Positions 49,195 to 58,212 of a DNA stretch of 64,000 nt are shown in pieces. The position numbers and the translations under genes are program-made. Origin of the DNA: Aeromonas molluscorum 848 (GTDB lineage: Bacteria > Pseudomonadota > Gammaproteobacteria > Enterobacterales > Aeromonadaceae); contig NZ_AQGQ01000004.1 in the NCBI RefSeq assembly GCF_000388115.1, positions 1 through 64,000 on the forward strand, written 5' to 3'. Within the stretch, counting starts at the first letter, position 1, and each line of letters begins with the position of its first letter. Under the pieces are notes generated by a model. The model saw nothing but the letters and a program-made list of their open reading frames with translations, was not told the DNA's origin and did not search any database.

Positions 49195-49322
49195 TCTTTT
49201 TCCTTACCTAGCGGCACCTTGGCCCACCATGGTGTCAAGCATTGCAAGATCCGCGCCCAAAATATGTTCTATAGAGCCAACCCCGGCTGGCTAGACTTAA
49301 GTCAATAAAATAGGAGGAAAAA

Positions 49323-51275
49323 TTGTATACGGAATTTTTGACTCTGCTGTTTGCAGCCGTGTTGTTGGTGGCGGTTTTCCGGCGCTTGGGCCTGCCGGCG
49401 ATCCTCGCTTACCTCATCGCAGGCATCCTGCTCGGCCCCCATGGTCTGGCGTGGGCGACTGAGCAAGCCATGATGCACACTCTGGGGGAGCTTGGGGTGG
49501 TCTTCCTGATGTTTTCCCTCGGCCTCGAGTTCTCCCTCTCCAAACTCATCGCCATGCGTAGCCTGGTAATCGGAGTGGGTGGCCTGCAGGTGATCCTGAC
49601 TACGGCGCTGTTTTGCTGGATTGGCTGGTTGTGGGGTTTGACCTTGCCGCAGGCTCTGGTAGTGGCGGGGACCCTCAGCCTCTCTTCGACCGCGGTGGTG
49701 ATCAAGCAGCTTGGGGAACAAAAGCAGCTCCACACCCGCCGTGCCCAGCTCGGGGTCAGCGTCTTGCTGTTTCAGGACTTGGCCGTGGTGCCGCTGCTGG
49801 TGATGATCCCCATACTGGCCGAGCCCGAGGCCCAAGGCGATGCGCTGCTGGTTGCCGTTGCCTGGGCCTCAATCAAGGGCCTGCTGGCCTTGCTCGGCCT
49901 GCTGGCGGTGGGTAAGTGGTTGTTGCCCTCCTTGTTTCATGAGGTTGCCCGGGCCCGCTCGGACGAACTCTTCGTGCTGAGCGCCCTGCTGGTGGCTCTG
50001 CTCGCGGCTTCTCTCACCCAGTGGATGGGGCTCTCCATGGCGCTAGGGGCTTTCCTGGCGGGAATGATGCTGGGTGAGTCCCATTACCGTCACCAGTTGG
50101 AGGTAGACATCAAGCCGTTTCGCGACGTGTTGATGGGGCTTTTCTTCATCACCATCGGCATGGCCATGGACTGGCAACAGGTGGCACACCATTGGTGGCA
50201 GGTGACCGGGATTGTGGTGCTGCTGGTACTGTTCAAGTCTGTGCTGGTGCTGTTGGCCGGGCGCTTGATGGGGGAGCGGAAACGCGATGCCATGGCGGCG
50301 GGCATCATGCTCAGCCAGGTTGGCGAGTTTGGCTTCGTGCTGCTGGCCCTGGCGCTCAACCATGGCTTGCTCGGCCAGGATATCGTCTCCCTGCTGATCG
50401 GCATTGGCGTCATCTCTATTGCCATTACCCCTTGGCTGGTGGGTCGTTCCCAGGAGCTGGCGCGCTGGTTGACGCGATCTTCCCTGCTTTCCCAATCAGA
50501 AGTGGCCCAGTCGGGCCTTAGCAAGAGTGGTCACGTCATCATCGCGGGCTTTGGCCGAGCGGGTCAGACCTGCGCCCGTTTCCTCAAGTTGGAGGGGATC
50601 CCCTTCCTGGCACTGGATCTGGACCCAGAGCGGGTGAACGAGGCCAAGCTGGCGGGGGAACAGGTGGCGTTTGGTGATGCCAGCAGACGGGAGATCCTGC
50701 TGGCGGCTGGCCTGCAACGGGCCCGGCTGGTGATTGTCACCTTCGATGATGCCAAGCGGATTGGCGCCATGCTTTCCCTCATCCCCGGCTTGGCAGAAGG
50801 GGTCAAGATAGTGGTACGCACCCAGGATGACCGCCTGCTAGAGCAGTATAAGCAGGCGGGGGCTCACGAGGTGGTACCCGAATCCCAGGAGGGGACCCTG
50901 ATGCTGGTGTCTCACCTTTTGCTGCACTGCGACGTGCCCATAGGCCGGGTGATACGGCGCATGGAGCAGGAGCGCAACAGCCAGTACTCCTTCTTGCACG
51001 GCTTCTATTGGGGAGGACAGAGTGCCCCGGATCTGGAACGGGATCAGAACCTGGAGCGACTGCACCCGCTGGTGTTGAGCGAACAGGCCTGGGCCATAGG
51101 CCACAAGGTACAGGAGCTGTCCCTGGAGGCGGTTCACATCAAGGAAGTGCAGCGTGGGGGTGACGTGCTGGAGCCCAGGGCTGAGCTGTTGTTGGGCGTG
51201 GGGGACACCCTGGTGCTCTTTGGTACCAATGCCGCCATAGAGCAGGCGGAACAGCGGTTGCTGGAAGGACATTGA
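49323..51275 (+). CDS. CPA2 family monovalent cation/proton antiporter with RCK domains
   Basis: A 650-residue KefB/KefC/YbaL-like protein. Residues 1 to about 385 form the antiporter membrane domain with LPAILAYLIAGILLGPHGL, FLMFSLGLEFSL and LLFQDLAVVPLL. A TrkA-N (RCK) domain follows with HVIIAGFGRAGQTCARFL, then a TrkA-C domain with the VGDTLVLFGT end. It likely moves K+ or Na+ against protons under nucleotide control. It starts with TTG at 49323, with AGGAGG well placed. No kefF/kefG ancillary gene is beside it, so the exact type is open. Confidence 0.88.
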   Translation: MYTEFLTLLFAAVLLVAVFRRLGLPAILAYLIAGILLGPHGLAWATEQAMMHTLGELGVVFLMFSLGLEFSLSKLIAMRSLVIGVGGLQVILTTALFCWIGWLWGLTLPQALVVAGTLSLSSTAVVIKQLGEQKQLHTRRAQLGVSVLLFQDLAVVPLLVMIPILAEPEAQGDALLVAVAWASIKGLLALLGLLAVGKWLLPSLFHEVARARSDELFVLSALLVALLAASLTQWMGLSMALGAFLAGMMLGESHYRHQLEVDIKPFRDVLMGLFFITIGMAMDWQQVAHHWWQVTGIVVLLVLFKSVLVLLAGRLMGERKRDAMAAGIMLSQVGEFGFVLLALALNHGLLGQDIVSLLIGIGVISIAITPWLVGRSQELARWLTRSSLLSQSEVAQSGLSKSGHVIIAGFGRAGQTCARFLKLEGIPFLALDLDPERVNEAKLAGEQVAFGDASRREILLAAGLQRARLVIVTFDDAKRIGAMLSLIPGLAEGVKIVVRTQDDRLLEQYKQAGAHEVVPESQEGTLMLVSHLLLHCDVPIGRVIRRMEQERNSQYSFLHGFYWGGQSAPDLERDQNLERLHPLVLSEQAWAIGHKVQELSLEAVHIKEVQRGGDVLEPRAELLLGVGDTLVLFGTNAAIEQAEQRLLEGH

Positions 51276-51371
51276 GGCAGGTCGGGCAGACGGTGGGAGC
51301 ATGTTGGGAGGCTGAAGGGCCGCCAATAAGCAGACGGCGCAGACGGAGAAAGAACAGGGCCTGGCTGGCTG

Positions 51372-52541
51372 CTATCGGGCTGGTTGGGCTGCGGTGACTG
51401 GCGGGGCGCTGGCCTGACTCTCGATGTCGAGGAAGCGAGCCACCCGGGTTCTGTCGTCCAGGGTGTCTTGATAGCCGAGGGCGATGAGCTGTTGGCAGTA
51501 GCCGGGTACGAACATCAGAAAACTGGCCAGACTGCTGGTTTCATCCCCTCTGACTCCCAATACGCGCAGCAAGCGGCGCATTTTGGTCGGCAACTGTGCC
51601 AGAAAAGGGAGCGCCAGCATGTCGAGATCCTGGCTCGGTTTGAGCACGCAGGCTTCCACAGTCTTGAGTTTCAGTCTTGCTCTGTCCCGCTCTGGAATGA
51701 GTGACAGGGTGAGGTTGATGCGGCCCAGGCGCTCCAGATCCGAATTGAGGGTGTCGGTGAACACGGTATCGAGCAGGCGGCTGGCGATGTGGGAGCTGGT
51801 CAGCCGATCCCGATATTGGCTCTGGTTTTGTTGGGGAGGCGGCGCCAGGGCAATGGCCAGGATCCGCTCTGCTCCCAGATGGATAGCCGGGCTCAGGGGG
51901 CTGAGCTGATGAATGGATCCATCGCCATAGAATTTGTCGCCGATGCGGGTGGCCGGGAAGATAAAGGGCAGGGCGCTGGAGGCGATAAGATGATCTGAGG
52001 TGATCAGGGTGCGAATGCCACGCCTGCGTTCCCGCTCCCAGGGATGATGCTGGGAGCGCCCTTGAAAGAAAGTGGTGCTAAGACCGCTCTCATAATCCGA
52101 TGCCGTGATGGCCAGGGCCTCCAGACTGCCGTAGAGGATATTGTCGTCGATGCGGTGATAGTCGATGAGCTGCTCGAGCAGCTTGCGCAGTGGACTATTG
52201 TCGAACAGGTTGAAGGCGCGATTCGGGTCCGGATGGATCAAGCCAGCCGATCCCTCGTAGAGCAGACGCCAGAGCAGGCGCCCCGGGTGAAAATCGAAGA
52301 TGTGGCGCGTCTCGAAACGGCGCCAGACCCACTCAAGTTTACGCACTCCCAGATGAAAGCATGAGGCGTGGCAAGCGAGGGCGGTGGCGTTGAGGGCGCC
52401 GGCCGAGGTACCGCACAAGATAGGGAAAGGGATCCCCTGATTGCGAGGATAGAGTTCGGCGATGGCTTTGAGGGCGCCAACTTGGTAGGCGGCGCGAGCG
52501 CCACCACCGGTTAACAGCAGGGCTGTATTAGGTTTGGCCAT
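51372..52541 (-). CDS. Patatin-like phospholipase family protein
   Basis: A 389-residue protein with an N-terminal patatin domain: the oxyanion loop TGGGARAAYQVG (residues 11-22), nucleophile Ser46 in GTSAG and the Asp of the DGS motif (about residue 210). It has no signal peptide or lipobox, so it is cytosolic or membrane-associated. It presumably hydrolyses acyl esters of lipids. The C-terminal third is a helical region seen in proteobacterial DUF3336-free patatins. It is transcribed alone. Confidence 0.87.
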   Translation of the reverse strand: MAKPNTALLLTGGGARAAYQVGALKAIAELYPRNQGIPFPILCGTSAGALNATALACHASCFHLGVRKLEWVWRRFETRHIFDFHPGRLLWRLLYEGSAGLIHPDPNRAFNLFDNSPLRKLLEQLIDYHRIDDNILYGSLEALAITASDYESGLSTTFFQGRSQHHPWERERRRGIRTLITSDHLIASSALPFIFPATRIGDKFYGDGSIHQLSPLSPAIHLGAERILAIALAPPPQQNQSQYRDRLTSSHIASRLLDTVFTDTLNSDLERLGRINLTLSLIPERDRARLKLKTVEACVLKPSQDLDMLALPFLAQLPTKMRRLLRVLGVRGDETSSLASFLMFVPGYCQQLIALGYQDTLDDRTRVARFLDIESQASAPPVTAAQPAR

Positions 52542-52831
52542 AGCAGATGTCTCTGGGACTCTTATGAGTTATATTGTGGCGCTAAAAACAAGAGCCGCCG
52601 ACCGGATCCTATCCTGAAAACTGAGCTCTGCCAGCGCCTGCAAGGGGCAGATTGACGTCATATCTGCGTCATTTTCGTGAGCAAAACTGGGCAGTGAGTT
52701 GACTACAAGTCTATAACATTATTGGTAAAAGTGGTTAAGGCCATGTGTAAAGTCAGGGTAAATCCAGTCCCAGTTCAGCCCTGTCGTGGGTTAATGTGAA
52801 TCGTGTTGCGAAATTAATAGAGGCCCCATTA

Positions 52832-53575
52832 ATGCAATCAGCGCAAATCAGCGTCTCCATCGTCATACCGGCGCAGAACGAGCGGGACAACCTGGCCCCC
52901 CTGATCGGCGAGATCCGCCAGGCCATGGATAGCCAGTTCGAGTATGAACTCATCTATGTCGATGACGGCAGCACCGATGACAGTTTTGCCATTCTGACCC
53001 GGATAAAGCAAAATTTTCCCCGGCTCAGAGTGCTGCGCCATGAGCAAGGAGTGGGTCAGAGCTTTGCCGTACTGAGCGGGGTGCGACATAGCCGTGGCGA
53101 CTGGCTGGTGATACTGGACGGTGATGGCCAGAACGATCCGGCCGACATTCCCGGCATGCTGCGCGAATTGATGGGGCGCAATGAAGCGGATCCGGCGCTG
53201 GTGGGCCTGATTGGCCACAGGGTCAATCGCCGGGATGATTGGGTCAAGCGACTCTCATCCCGACTGGCAAACGGCTTTCGTGATCTTTTGCTGCGCGATG
53301 GTATCCCCGATACCGGCTGTGGTCTCAAGGCCCTCAGGCGTGAGCGCTATCTGGCGTTGCCTTGCTTCAACCACATGCATCGCTATATTCCTGCGCTGAT
53401 TCAGGCTTATGGCGGCAAGATGGAGTCTTATCCGGTCAACCATAGACCGCGTCAGGCAGGGGCCTCCAAATACGGGGTCTGGAACCGGCTCTGGGTCGGG
53501 ATTGTGGATCTGTTCGGCGTCTGCTGGTTGCTGCGCAGGGCCAAGGTAGTCCGAGTCAGGGAGCTACTGGATTGA
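52832..53575 (+). CDS. GT2 family glycosyltransferase (DPM1/ArnC-like, soluble)
   Basis: A 247-residue GT2 enzyme with SIVIPAQNERDNLAPLI, the nucleotide-binding YVDDGSTDDS, and DGDGQNDPADIP holding the metal-binding Asp cluster. Unlike ArnC or GtrB it has no C-terminal membrane helices. It should load a sugar onto undecaprenyl phosphate. ATG 52832 with AGAGG upstream is preferred; GTG 52796 would add twelve residues. It heads a three-gene unit with a LAB_N protein and an ArnT-like transferase. The 290 bases upstream hold no recognised element. Confidence 0.85.
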   Translation: MQSAQISVSIVIPAQNERDNLAPLIGEIRQAMDSQFEYELIYVDDGSTDDSFAILTRIKQNFPRLRVLRHEQGVGQSFAVLSGVRHSRGDWLVILDGDGQNDPADIPGMLRELMGRNEADPALVGLIGHRVNRRDDWVKRLSSRLANGFRDLLLRDGIPDTGCGLKALRRERYLALPCFNHMHRYIPALIQAYGGKMESYPVNHRPRQAGASKYGVWNRLWVGIVDLFGVCWLLRRAKVVRVRELLD

Positions 53576-53577
53576 CT

Positions 53578-53907
53578 ATGCTGGAGACCCAGATTGACTG
53601 GCTGCTGTGGACAGGGTTGCATGTCACCGGCTGGAAACTCATCGGCTATGCGGGTGCCTTGATGTTTGGCGGGCGCTGGCTGGTGCAGTTCATCGCTTCC
53701 AAGCGGGCAGGCAAGCCGGTGATCCCGCGCCTGTTCTGGTACATGAGCATACTCGGCAGCCTGATGACGCTGAGCTATTTTATCTTTTCTCCCAAGCAAG
53801 ATTCGGTCGGCGTCTTGCAGAATCTGTTTCCCACCTTCACTGCGCTCTACAGCCTCTATCTGGACGTCAAGCACCGCGGCTGGCGTCGGGACAGGGCGAC
53901 TCACTGA
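53578..53907 (+). CDS. Lipid-A-disaccharide synthase N-terminal domain (LAB_N) protein
   Basis: A 109-residue membrane protein of the LAB_N family, with three hydrophobic segments and the hallmark ALMFGGRWLVQFIASKRAGK followed by PRLFWYMSILGSLM. Despite the name it lacks any LpxB catalytic region. The family is small, membrane-bound and often next to GT2 genes, where it may anchor the enzyme or move the lipid-linked sugar. ATG 53578 comes two bases after the stop of the GT2 gene, so they are coupled. Confidence 0.85.
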   Translation: MLETQIDWLLWTGLHVTGWKLIGYAGALMFGGRWLVQFIASKRAGKPVIPRLFWYMSILGSLMTLSYFIFSPKQDSVGVLQNLFPTFTALYSLYLDVKHRGWRRDRATH

Positions 53908-53922
53908 TGACAAAGGATTGCC

Positions 53923-55629
53923 ATGATAAGTGATCGATTTTTACTGGAGGCATCACCGCGCCAGACGCTCGGTTGGCTGATGCTGCTGGCGCTGGTAATA
54001 CTGGCTGCGGGGATCGGCTTGCGCGACCCCTGGCCCGCCGACGAGCCTCGTTTTGCCCTGGTCGCCAAGGAGATGGTCGAGAGCGGCCGCTGGCTGTTTC
54101 CCATGCGTGGTGGCGAGATCTATCCCGACAAGCCGCCCATGTTCATGTGGGGCATTGCCCTCGGTTATCTGGTGACAGGCTCGCTCAAGGCGGCCTTCTT
54201 GCTGCCTTCCCTGCTGGCGGGGCTGGGCACTCTGTTGCTGACCTGGGACCTTGGGCGCCGTCTGTGGAATGCCCAGGTGGGGTTCCTGGGGGGTGTGCTA
54301 CTGCTCTTTACCGTCCAGTTTACCCTGCAGGCCAAAACGGCGCAGATAGATGCCTTGGTGAGCTTCTTCATCACTTTGGGGCTCTATGGCTTCCTGCGTT
54401 TCCTGCTCACGGGCGGCGGTTGGCGCTGGTACTACCTCGGCTGGTTCGCTGCCGGCCTTGGCATCATCACCAAGGGGGTCGGCATACTGGCGGTGCTGGT
54501 ACTTATCCCGGCTATCTGGACGCACAGGGAGCAATTGCGTCAAGCCAGCCGTGCCGCCTGGCTCAAAGGCTTGCTGGGCCCGCTGGCCATGCTGCTGGCC
54601 ATCGCCCTCTGGTTGCTGCCCATGGTCGCGACCGTGGCCGCGAGCGGGGATGTTGTGCTGCAGGCTTATCGTGACAACATCTTGCTGCGCCAGACGGTGA
54701 CCCGTTATGCCAACTCCTGGCATCACGTCAAACCCCTCTGGTACTACTTCACCTCGGTGATCCCCCCTTTCTGGCTGCCGGTCTCGCTCTTGCTGCCCTG
54801 GCTCGCGGTCTGCTGGACTCGTGCCATTCGCAATGAGGGTGACAGGCGGGTGATACTGCTGCTCGGCTATCTGCTCTTGATGCTGTTGTTCTTCTCTCTT
54901 TCACCGGGCAAGCGCGGCGTCTACATCACGCCGGGCACTCCGGTGCTGGCGTTGCTGGCGGCGCCCTGGCTGAGTCAGCTGCTTGACCGGGTCTGGCCGG
55001 CACGGCTGCTCAAGGGGTTGGGCTGGCTGCTCGCTCTGGTGGGCATTGGCGGTGCCCTAGCCTTGATGTTCAATGCCAGGCTGGCCGCCAAGGCGGCCGA
55101 GCTTGGGGCACATCCCTGGTTGCCACTGCTGATCCTGGGTCTCGGTCTGCTGGTCATCAATGGCACCTTGCGCCGCGCCCCGCTGCTAGCGATCCTCGGC
55201 TCATTGGCTTTCGGCTGGCTGCTCTATTCCACCCAGATAGCGATGCGGCTCAACGAGGTGCGCACCCCGGAGGAGATCATGGTCAAGGCGGCGCAAGAGG
55301 TGCCCAGGGGAGATCAGCTGCTGCTGGTCGGCTTCAAGGAGCAGCATCTGCTGTTCGCCCGCCAGCCGCTCTGGCACTACTCCTACCATGAGGAGAACCG
55401 GGTGCAGGGGCGGGAAGCTGCCGCCTGGATTGAGGCCATGCCAGGGCGCCGGGTGCTGGGCTCGCGCAACATCATCAGTGTCTGTTTCGACACCGAGCAG
55501 ACCATGAATCTGGGCTATCGCCACCGCACCGACTGGTTGCTGGCCAGTGCCGATGCGCTGCGTCCCGAGTGCCGGGGAGGGACGCCGACTATCGATCCCT
55601 TCTTCTATGCACCCAAGCTGGTCTATTGA
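53923..55629 (+). CDS. ArnT-like GT-C glycosyltransferase (PMT family)
   Basis: A 568-residue inner-membrane protein with about twelve helices and a C-terminal periplasmic domain. It has the ADEPRFALVAKEM motif of ArnT/GT39 enzymes with its catalytic acidic pair, and IYPDKPPMFMWG. It should transfer a sugar from undecaprenyl phosphate to an acceptor in the periplasm, such as lipid A or another glycan. True L-Ara4N genes (arnABD) are not in the window, so the sugar is unknown. It is third in the GT2-LAB_N-PMT unit. Confidence 0.87.
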   Translation: MISDRFLLEASPRQTLGWLMLLALVILAAGIGLRDPWPADEPRFALVAKEMVESGRWLFPMRGGEIYPDKPPMFMWGIALGYLVTGSLKAAFLLPSLLAGLGTLLLTWDLGRRLWNAQVGFLGGVLLLFTVQFTLQAKTAQIDALVSFFITLGLYGFLRFLLTGGGWRWYYLGWFAAGLGIITKGVGILAVLVLIPAIWTHREQLRQASRAAWLKGLLGPLAMLLAIALWLLPMVATVAASGDVVLQAYRDNILLRQTVTRYANSWHHVKPLWYYFTSVIPPFWLPVSLLLPWLAVCWTRAIRNEGDRRVILLLGYLLLMLLFFSLSPGKRGVYITPGTPVLALLAAPWLSQLLDRVWPARLLKGLGWLLALVGIGGALALMFNARLAAKAAELGAHPWLPLLILGLGLLVINGTLRRAPLLAILGSLAFGWLLYSTQIAMRLNEVRTPEEIMVKAAQEVPRGDQLLLVGFKEQHLLFARQPLWHYSYHEENRVQGREAAAWIEAMPGRRVLGSRNIISVCFDTEQTMNLGYRHRTDWLLASADALRPECRGGTPTIDPFFYAPKLVY

Positions 55630-55645
55630 GCCCACTCATGCCGCG

Positions 55646-55689
55646 CGGAATAATAGAGGGGGAGCCACGGCTCCCCCTCTATTATTCCG
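55646..55689. terminator. Long bidirectional hairpin between ArnT-like and hydrolase genes
   Basis: A perfect stem of about 20 bases (55646-55666 with 55669-55689, core AATAGAGGGGGAGCC) lies between the convergent genes. The outer AT-rich part of the stem could replace a T-run. Confidence 0.85.
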
Positions 55690-55700
55690 GTCCAGGGGTC

Positions 55701-56552
55701 TCAGCTCACCGATTGGCTGAGCTCGACGAAGGCGGCAAACAGGGGCGGGCTCGCCAGTATGCGACCATGACCCAGACCTTGGGTGGATATGAGCCGGGTG
55801 CGGCCATTCTGGCTGGCGCGCAGGGAGTCCTGATGGGGGGCAAACCTGTCCTGCTCGTCGTGGACTATGAGGGCAGGGCCGAGGCGTTTGGCCAGGGCTG
55901 CCAGAGGATCCACTTCGCTCAAGGGGTGTTGATACTCCTGCTCGATCTCTTTGACCACGGCATCGAACAGCCGCATCGAATAACCGGATCGCGCCACCAT
56001 GGCGTAGAGCTGGGGCACATAGTCTACGACGGGGGCGACCAGCAACAGGGGGCAGGTCTGCAGGCGAGGGTTACGGCTGGAGAGGGCCACTGCGCCTCCC
56101 ATGCTGTGGGCCATGACACCGGCGATGGGCCCAAACCGTTCGATCACTTCGTCCAGGGCGCGCACGAAGCGGGGCAGATGGCCGGTTTTCCCCTCGCTGT
56201 GGCCGTGGGCGGGGTGATCGTAGGCGATGGCGGTGAATCCCCGGGCCGCAACCTGTTCCATCAGAGGGTAGAGCTGGCTGGCGCTGCCGGACCAGCCATG
56301 CATCAGCAGCCAGACCGGCCCCTGACCGAGGCGATAGCTCATCAGCTGCCCCTCGCTGGTGTGCACGGCCTGGCGCACCAGACCTGCGGGGAGATCGGTG
56401 TCGCGCTGGACACGACTTGGAGTCAGCAATAGCTTGCTGGCGGTGCGTTTGGCGTGGGCGGGGGCCAGGCCGTGATGCAAGCGGGTGCCGAGACCGAGCA
56501 GCCACTTGCTTGGGCTGAAACGGCGGGTATTGAAGTAGATCTTGCTGCTCAT
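55701..56552 (-). CDS. Alpha/beta hydrolase
   Basis: A 283-residue cytosolic alpha/beta hydrolase. The oxyanion strand LLMHGWSGSASQ, the nucleophile elbow VMAHSMGGAVAL (Ser of GxSxG-like AHSMGG), a probable acid in VHDEQDRFAP and the His in LGHGRIL make a complete triad. Substrate unknown, perhaps an ester or acyl-lipid. It is preceded by a palindrome (56605-56618) that matches the one before the TetR gene upstream, so that regulator probably controls it. Confidence 0.87.
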   Translation of the reverse strand: MSSKIYFNTRRFSPSKWLLGLGTRLHHGLAPAHAKRTASKLLLTPSRVQRDTDLPAGLVRQAVHTSEGQLMSYRLGQGPVWLLMHGWSGSASQLYPLMEQVAARGFTAIAYDHPAHGHSEGKTGHLPRFVRALDEVIERFGPIAGVMAHSMGGAVALSSRNPRLQTCPLLLVAPVVDYVPQLYAMVARSGYSMRLFDAVVKEIEQEYQHPLSEVDPLAALAKRLGPALIVHDEQDRFAPHQDSLRASQNGRTRLISTQGLGHGRILASPPLFAAFVELSQSVS

Positions 56553-56604
56553 GGGCGGTCACTCCTGTGGTGCGCCGGTGTGAAGCGGCTGCTTTGTCAT
56601 TTTG

Positions 56605-56618
56605 AGTACGGTCGTGCT
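56605..56618. promoter_or_regulatory. TetR-type operator upstream of the hydrolase gene
   Basis: AGTACGGTCGTGCT followed by TTTTT. It differs by three bases from AGGACGATCGTACT at 57303-57316, which is also followed by TTTTT. The shared palindromic core AGnACGA/TCGTnCT marks it as a second site for the neighbouring TetR protein. It is 53 bases before the hydrolase start. Confidence 0.65.
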
Positions 56619-56680
56619 TTTTAATCGGTTTTAAAAAAAAGATGCTGAAAACACTGAATCGATGAAGGGCATCAGCGCGA

Positions 56681-57268
56681 TCAGTCTGGCTGCCAACTGA
56701 TCATCAGCGCCTCTGCCTCGGGCCAGAAATGCTGCTCGGGGTTCTCGCTCAGGGCCAGGGCTCCGAACACCAGATCCCCCAGATAGAGGCCATAGAGCCG
56801 ATAGACGGCGCGCCAGGGATCCATCTCGGCGCGCCATTCACCCCTGACCTGGCCTGCGGCAATCTGGCGGGCCAGATAGTCGAGCCAGAAGCGTACCAGC
56901 TGGCGGGCGGCTTGCTGTACCTCACCCTCCTCGGCCGAGGTCCAGGCATCGAGAAACATGCAGCGTCCGGCGAAGCTCTGGTTCCAGGCAAGCCAGGCCT
57001 CGAGCAGGGCGCGCAACTTGGCTTGCTGATTGGGATGTGCCTGCTGACGGACTGGCTGGATCACGCGATCCCGAAACACCTGGCCTGCATATTCGAGCAC
57101 GGCTATCTGCAAATTGTCCCGGGACTGGAAGTGGGCGAACAGGCCGCTCTTGGACATCTCGCACCGGCTGGCGAGGGAGCCGATGGTAAGACTCTCCAGC
57201 CCCTGCAGGCTCGCCTGCTCGAAACCTTGCTGCAAAATAGTCTCACGGGTCAGTCGGCCTTTGCTCAT
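56681..57268 (-). CDS. TetR/AcrR family transcriptional regulator
   Basis: A 195-residue repressor with an N-terminal HTH (about residues 8-52: LTRETILQQGFEQASLQG, then LASRCEMSKSGLFAHFQSRD) and a C-terminal ligand domain of the TetR_C 'YcdC/AefR'-like kind. An unknown, possibly acyl, ligand would relieve repression. A perfect palindrome lies 35 bases before its start, and a close copy lies before the hydrolase gene downstream. It should therefore repress itself and the hydrolase. Confidence 0.92.
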   Translation of the reverse strand: MSKGRLTRETILQQGFEQASLQGLESLTIGSLASRCEMSKSGLFAHFQSRDNLQIAVLEYAGQVFRDRVIQPVRQQAHPNQQAKLRALLEAWLAWNQSFAGRCMFLDAWTSAEEGEVQQAARQLVRFWLDYLARQIAAGQVRGEWRAEMDPWRAVYRLYGLYLGDLVFGALALSENPEQHFWPEAEALMISWQPD

Positions 57269-57302
57269 CCATCACCTCGGTGTCGATCCCGTAGCAGCAT
57301 AT

Positions 57303-57316
57303 AGGACGATCGTACT
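57303..57316. promoter_or_regulatory. TetR-type operator upstream of tetR-family gene
   Basis: AGGACGATCGTACT is a perfect palindrome in the form AGnACGA/TCGTnCT and is followed by TTTTT. It matches the site at 56605-56618. Its position just upstream of the regulator gene fits autorepression. Confidence 0.7.
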
Positions 57317-57375
57317 TTTTGCGAGCCACAGTTGCACAGCAGACAAGTCGCGATCCGGCAATGAGAAGACGCCGC

Positions 57376-58020
57376 TCAGTTATCCTTGATATCCAGCTGC
57401 TGCAGGGCAATCACCGCTTGAGTGCGATTCTTGACGTCGAGCTTGCGGAAGATGGCGGTGATATGAGCCTTGATGGTCGCCTCTGAGACATTGAGCTCCC
57501 AGGCTATCTGCTTGTTGAGGCTGCCATCGCGCAGCATCACCAGCACCTTGTATTGCTGGGGGGTGAGGCTGGCCAGCTTGCTGGCCAGGCTGGACTCATC
57601 TTCACTCTCTGGCCTGAGTGAGACCCCCTCTGGCAGCCAGGTATCACCGGCGATGACCGCATTGAGCGCCGTCACCAACTGCTTCATCGAGGAGGATTTA
57701 GGGATGAACCCCAAGGCTCCGAGCCGCAGTACCTGCTGTACGACGGAGGCCTCTTCCGAGGCCGATACGACAACAATAGGCAGATCGGGATACTGACCGC
57801 GCAGATGTACCAACCCCTCGAAGCCATTGGCTCCCGGCATCTTGAGATCGAGCAGCAACAGGTCTACTTCGGGGTGATCCCGCAGCAGATGAGCCAGACT
57901 GTCGATGGAGTCGGCCTCCAGCAATTGGGCATCGCTGATAGCCATGTGCACGGCTTGATAGAGGGCGCCCCGAAACAGGGGGTGGTCATCCGCGATGACG
58001 ATGGTAAATTGGCTGTCCAT
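57376..58020 (-). CDS. NarL/FixJ family response regulator (orphan)
   Basis: A 214-residue response regulator. The receiver domain has the acidic pair IADDHPLFRGAL, phospho-acceptor Asp58 in LLLLDLKMPG and Lys in FIPKSSS. The C-terminal LuxR-type HTH (about residues 150-210) has LTPQQYKVLVMLRDG and NKQIAWELNVSEATIKAHI. No histidine kinase gene is adjacent. The sequence resembles regulators of acetate or alcohol metabolism of the AgmR/ErdR/CrbR group, but that assignment is tentative. Confidence 0.9.
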   Translation of the reverse strand: MDSQFTIVIADDHPLFRGALYQAVHMAISDAQLLEADSIDSLAHLLRDHPEVDLLLLDLKMPGANGFEGLVHLRGQYPDLPIVVVSASEEASVVQQVLRLGALGFIPKSSSMKQLVTALNAVIAGDTWLPEGVSLRPESEDESSLASKLASLTPQQYKVLVMLRDGSLNKQIAWELNVSEATIKAHITAIFRKLDVKNRTQAVIALQQLDIKDN

Positions 58021-58212
58021 GGCTCGATGTTAACTATTTGTTTTGGAACATCAAACTAGCATCGCCCCCCATGGTGGTCAAACACGCAGACCGACAAATG
58101 TGACGGTCAGCCGGGATGAATTGCTATGTCTATCAGTAGGCAATAACAAGCATCCAGCGACTCGTCGCCTGTGATTGGGTGGCCCGGAACCTTGGCGATG
58201 CAGGAGAGCAAG

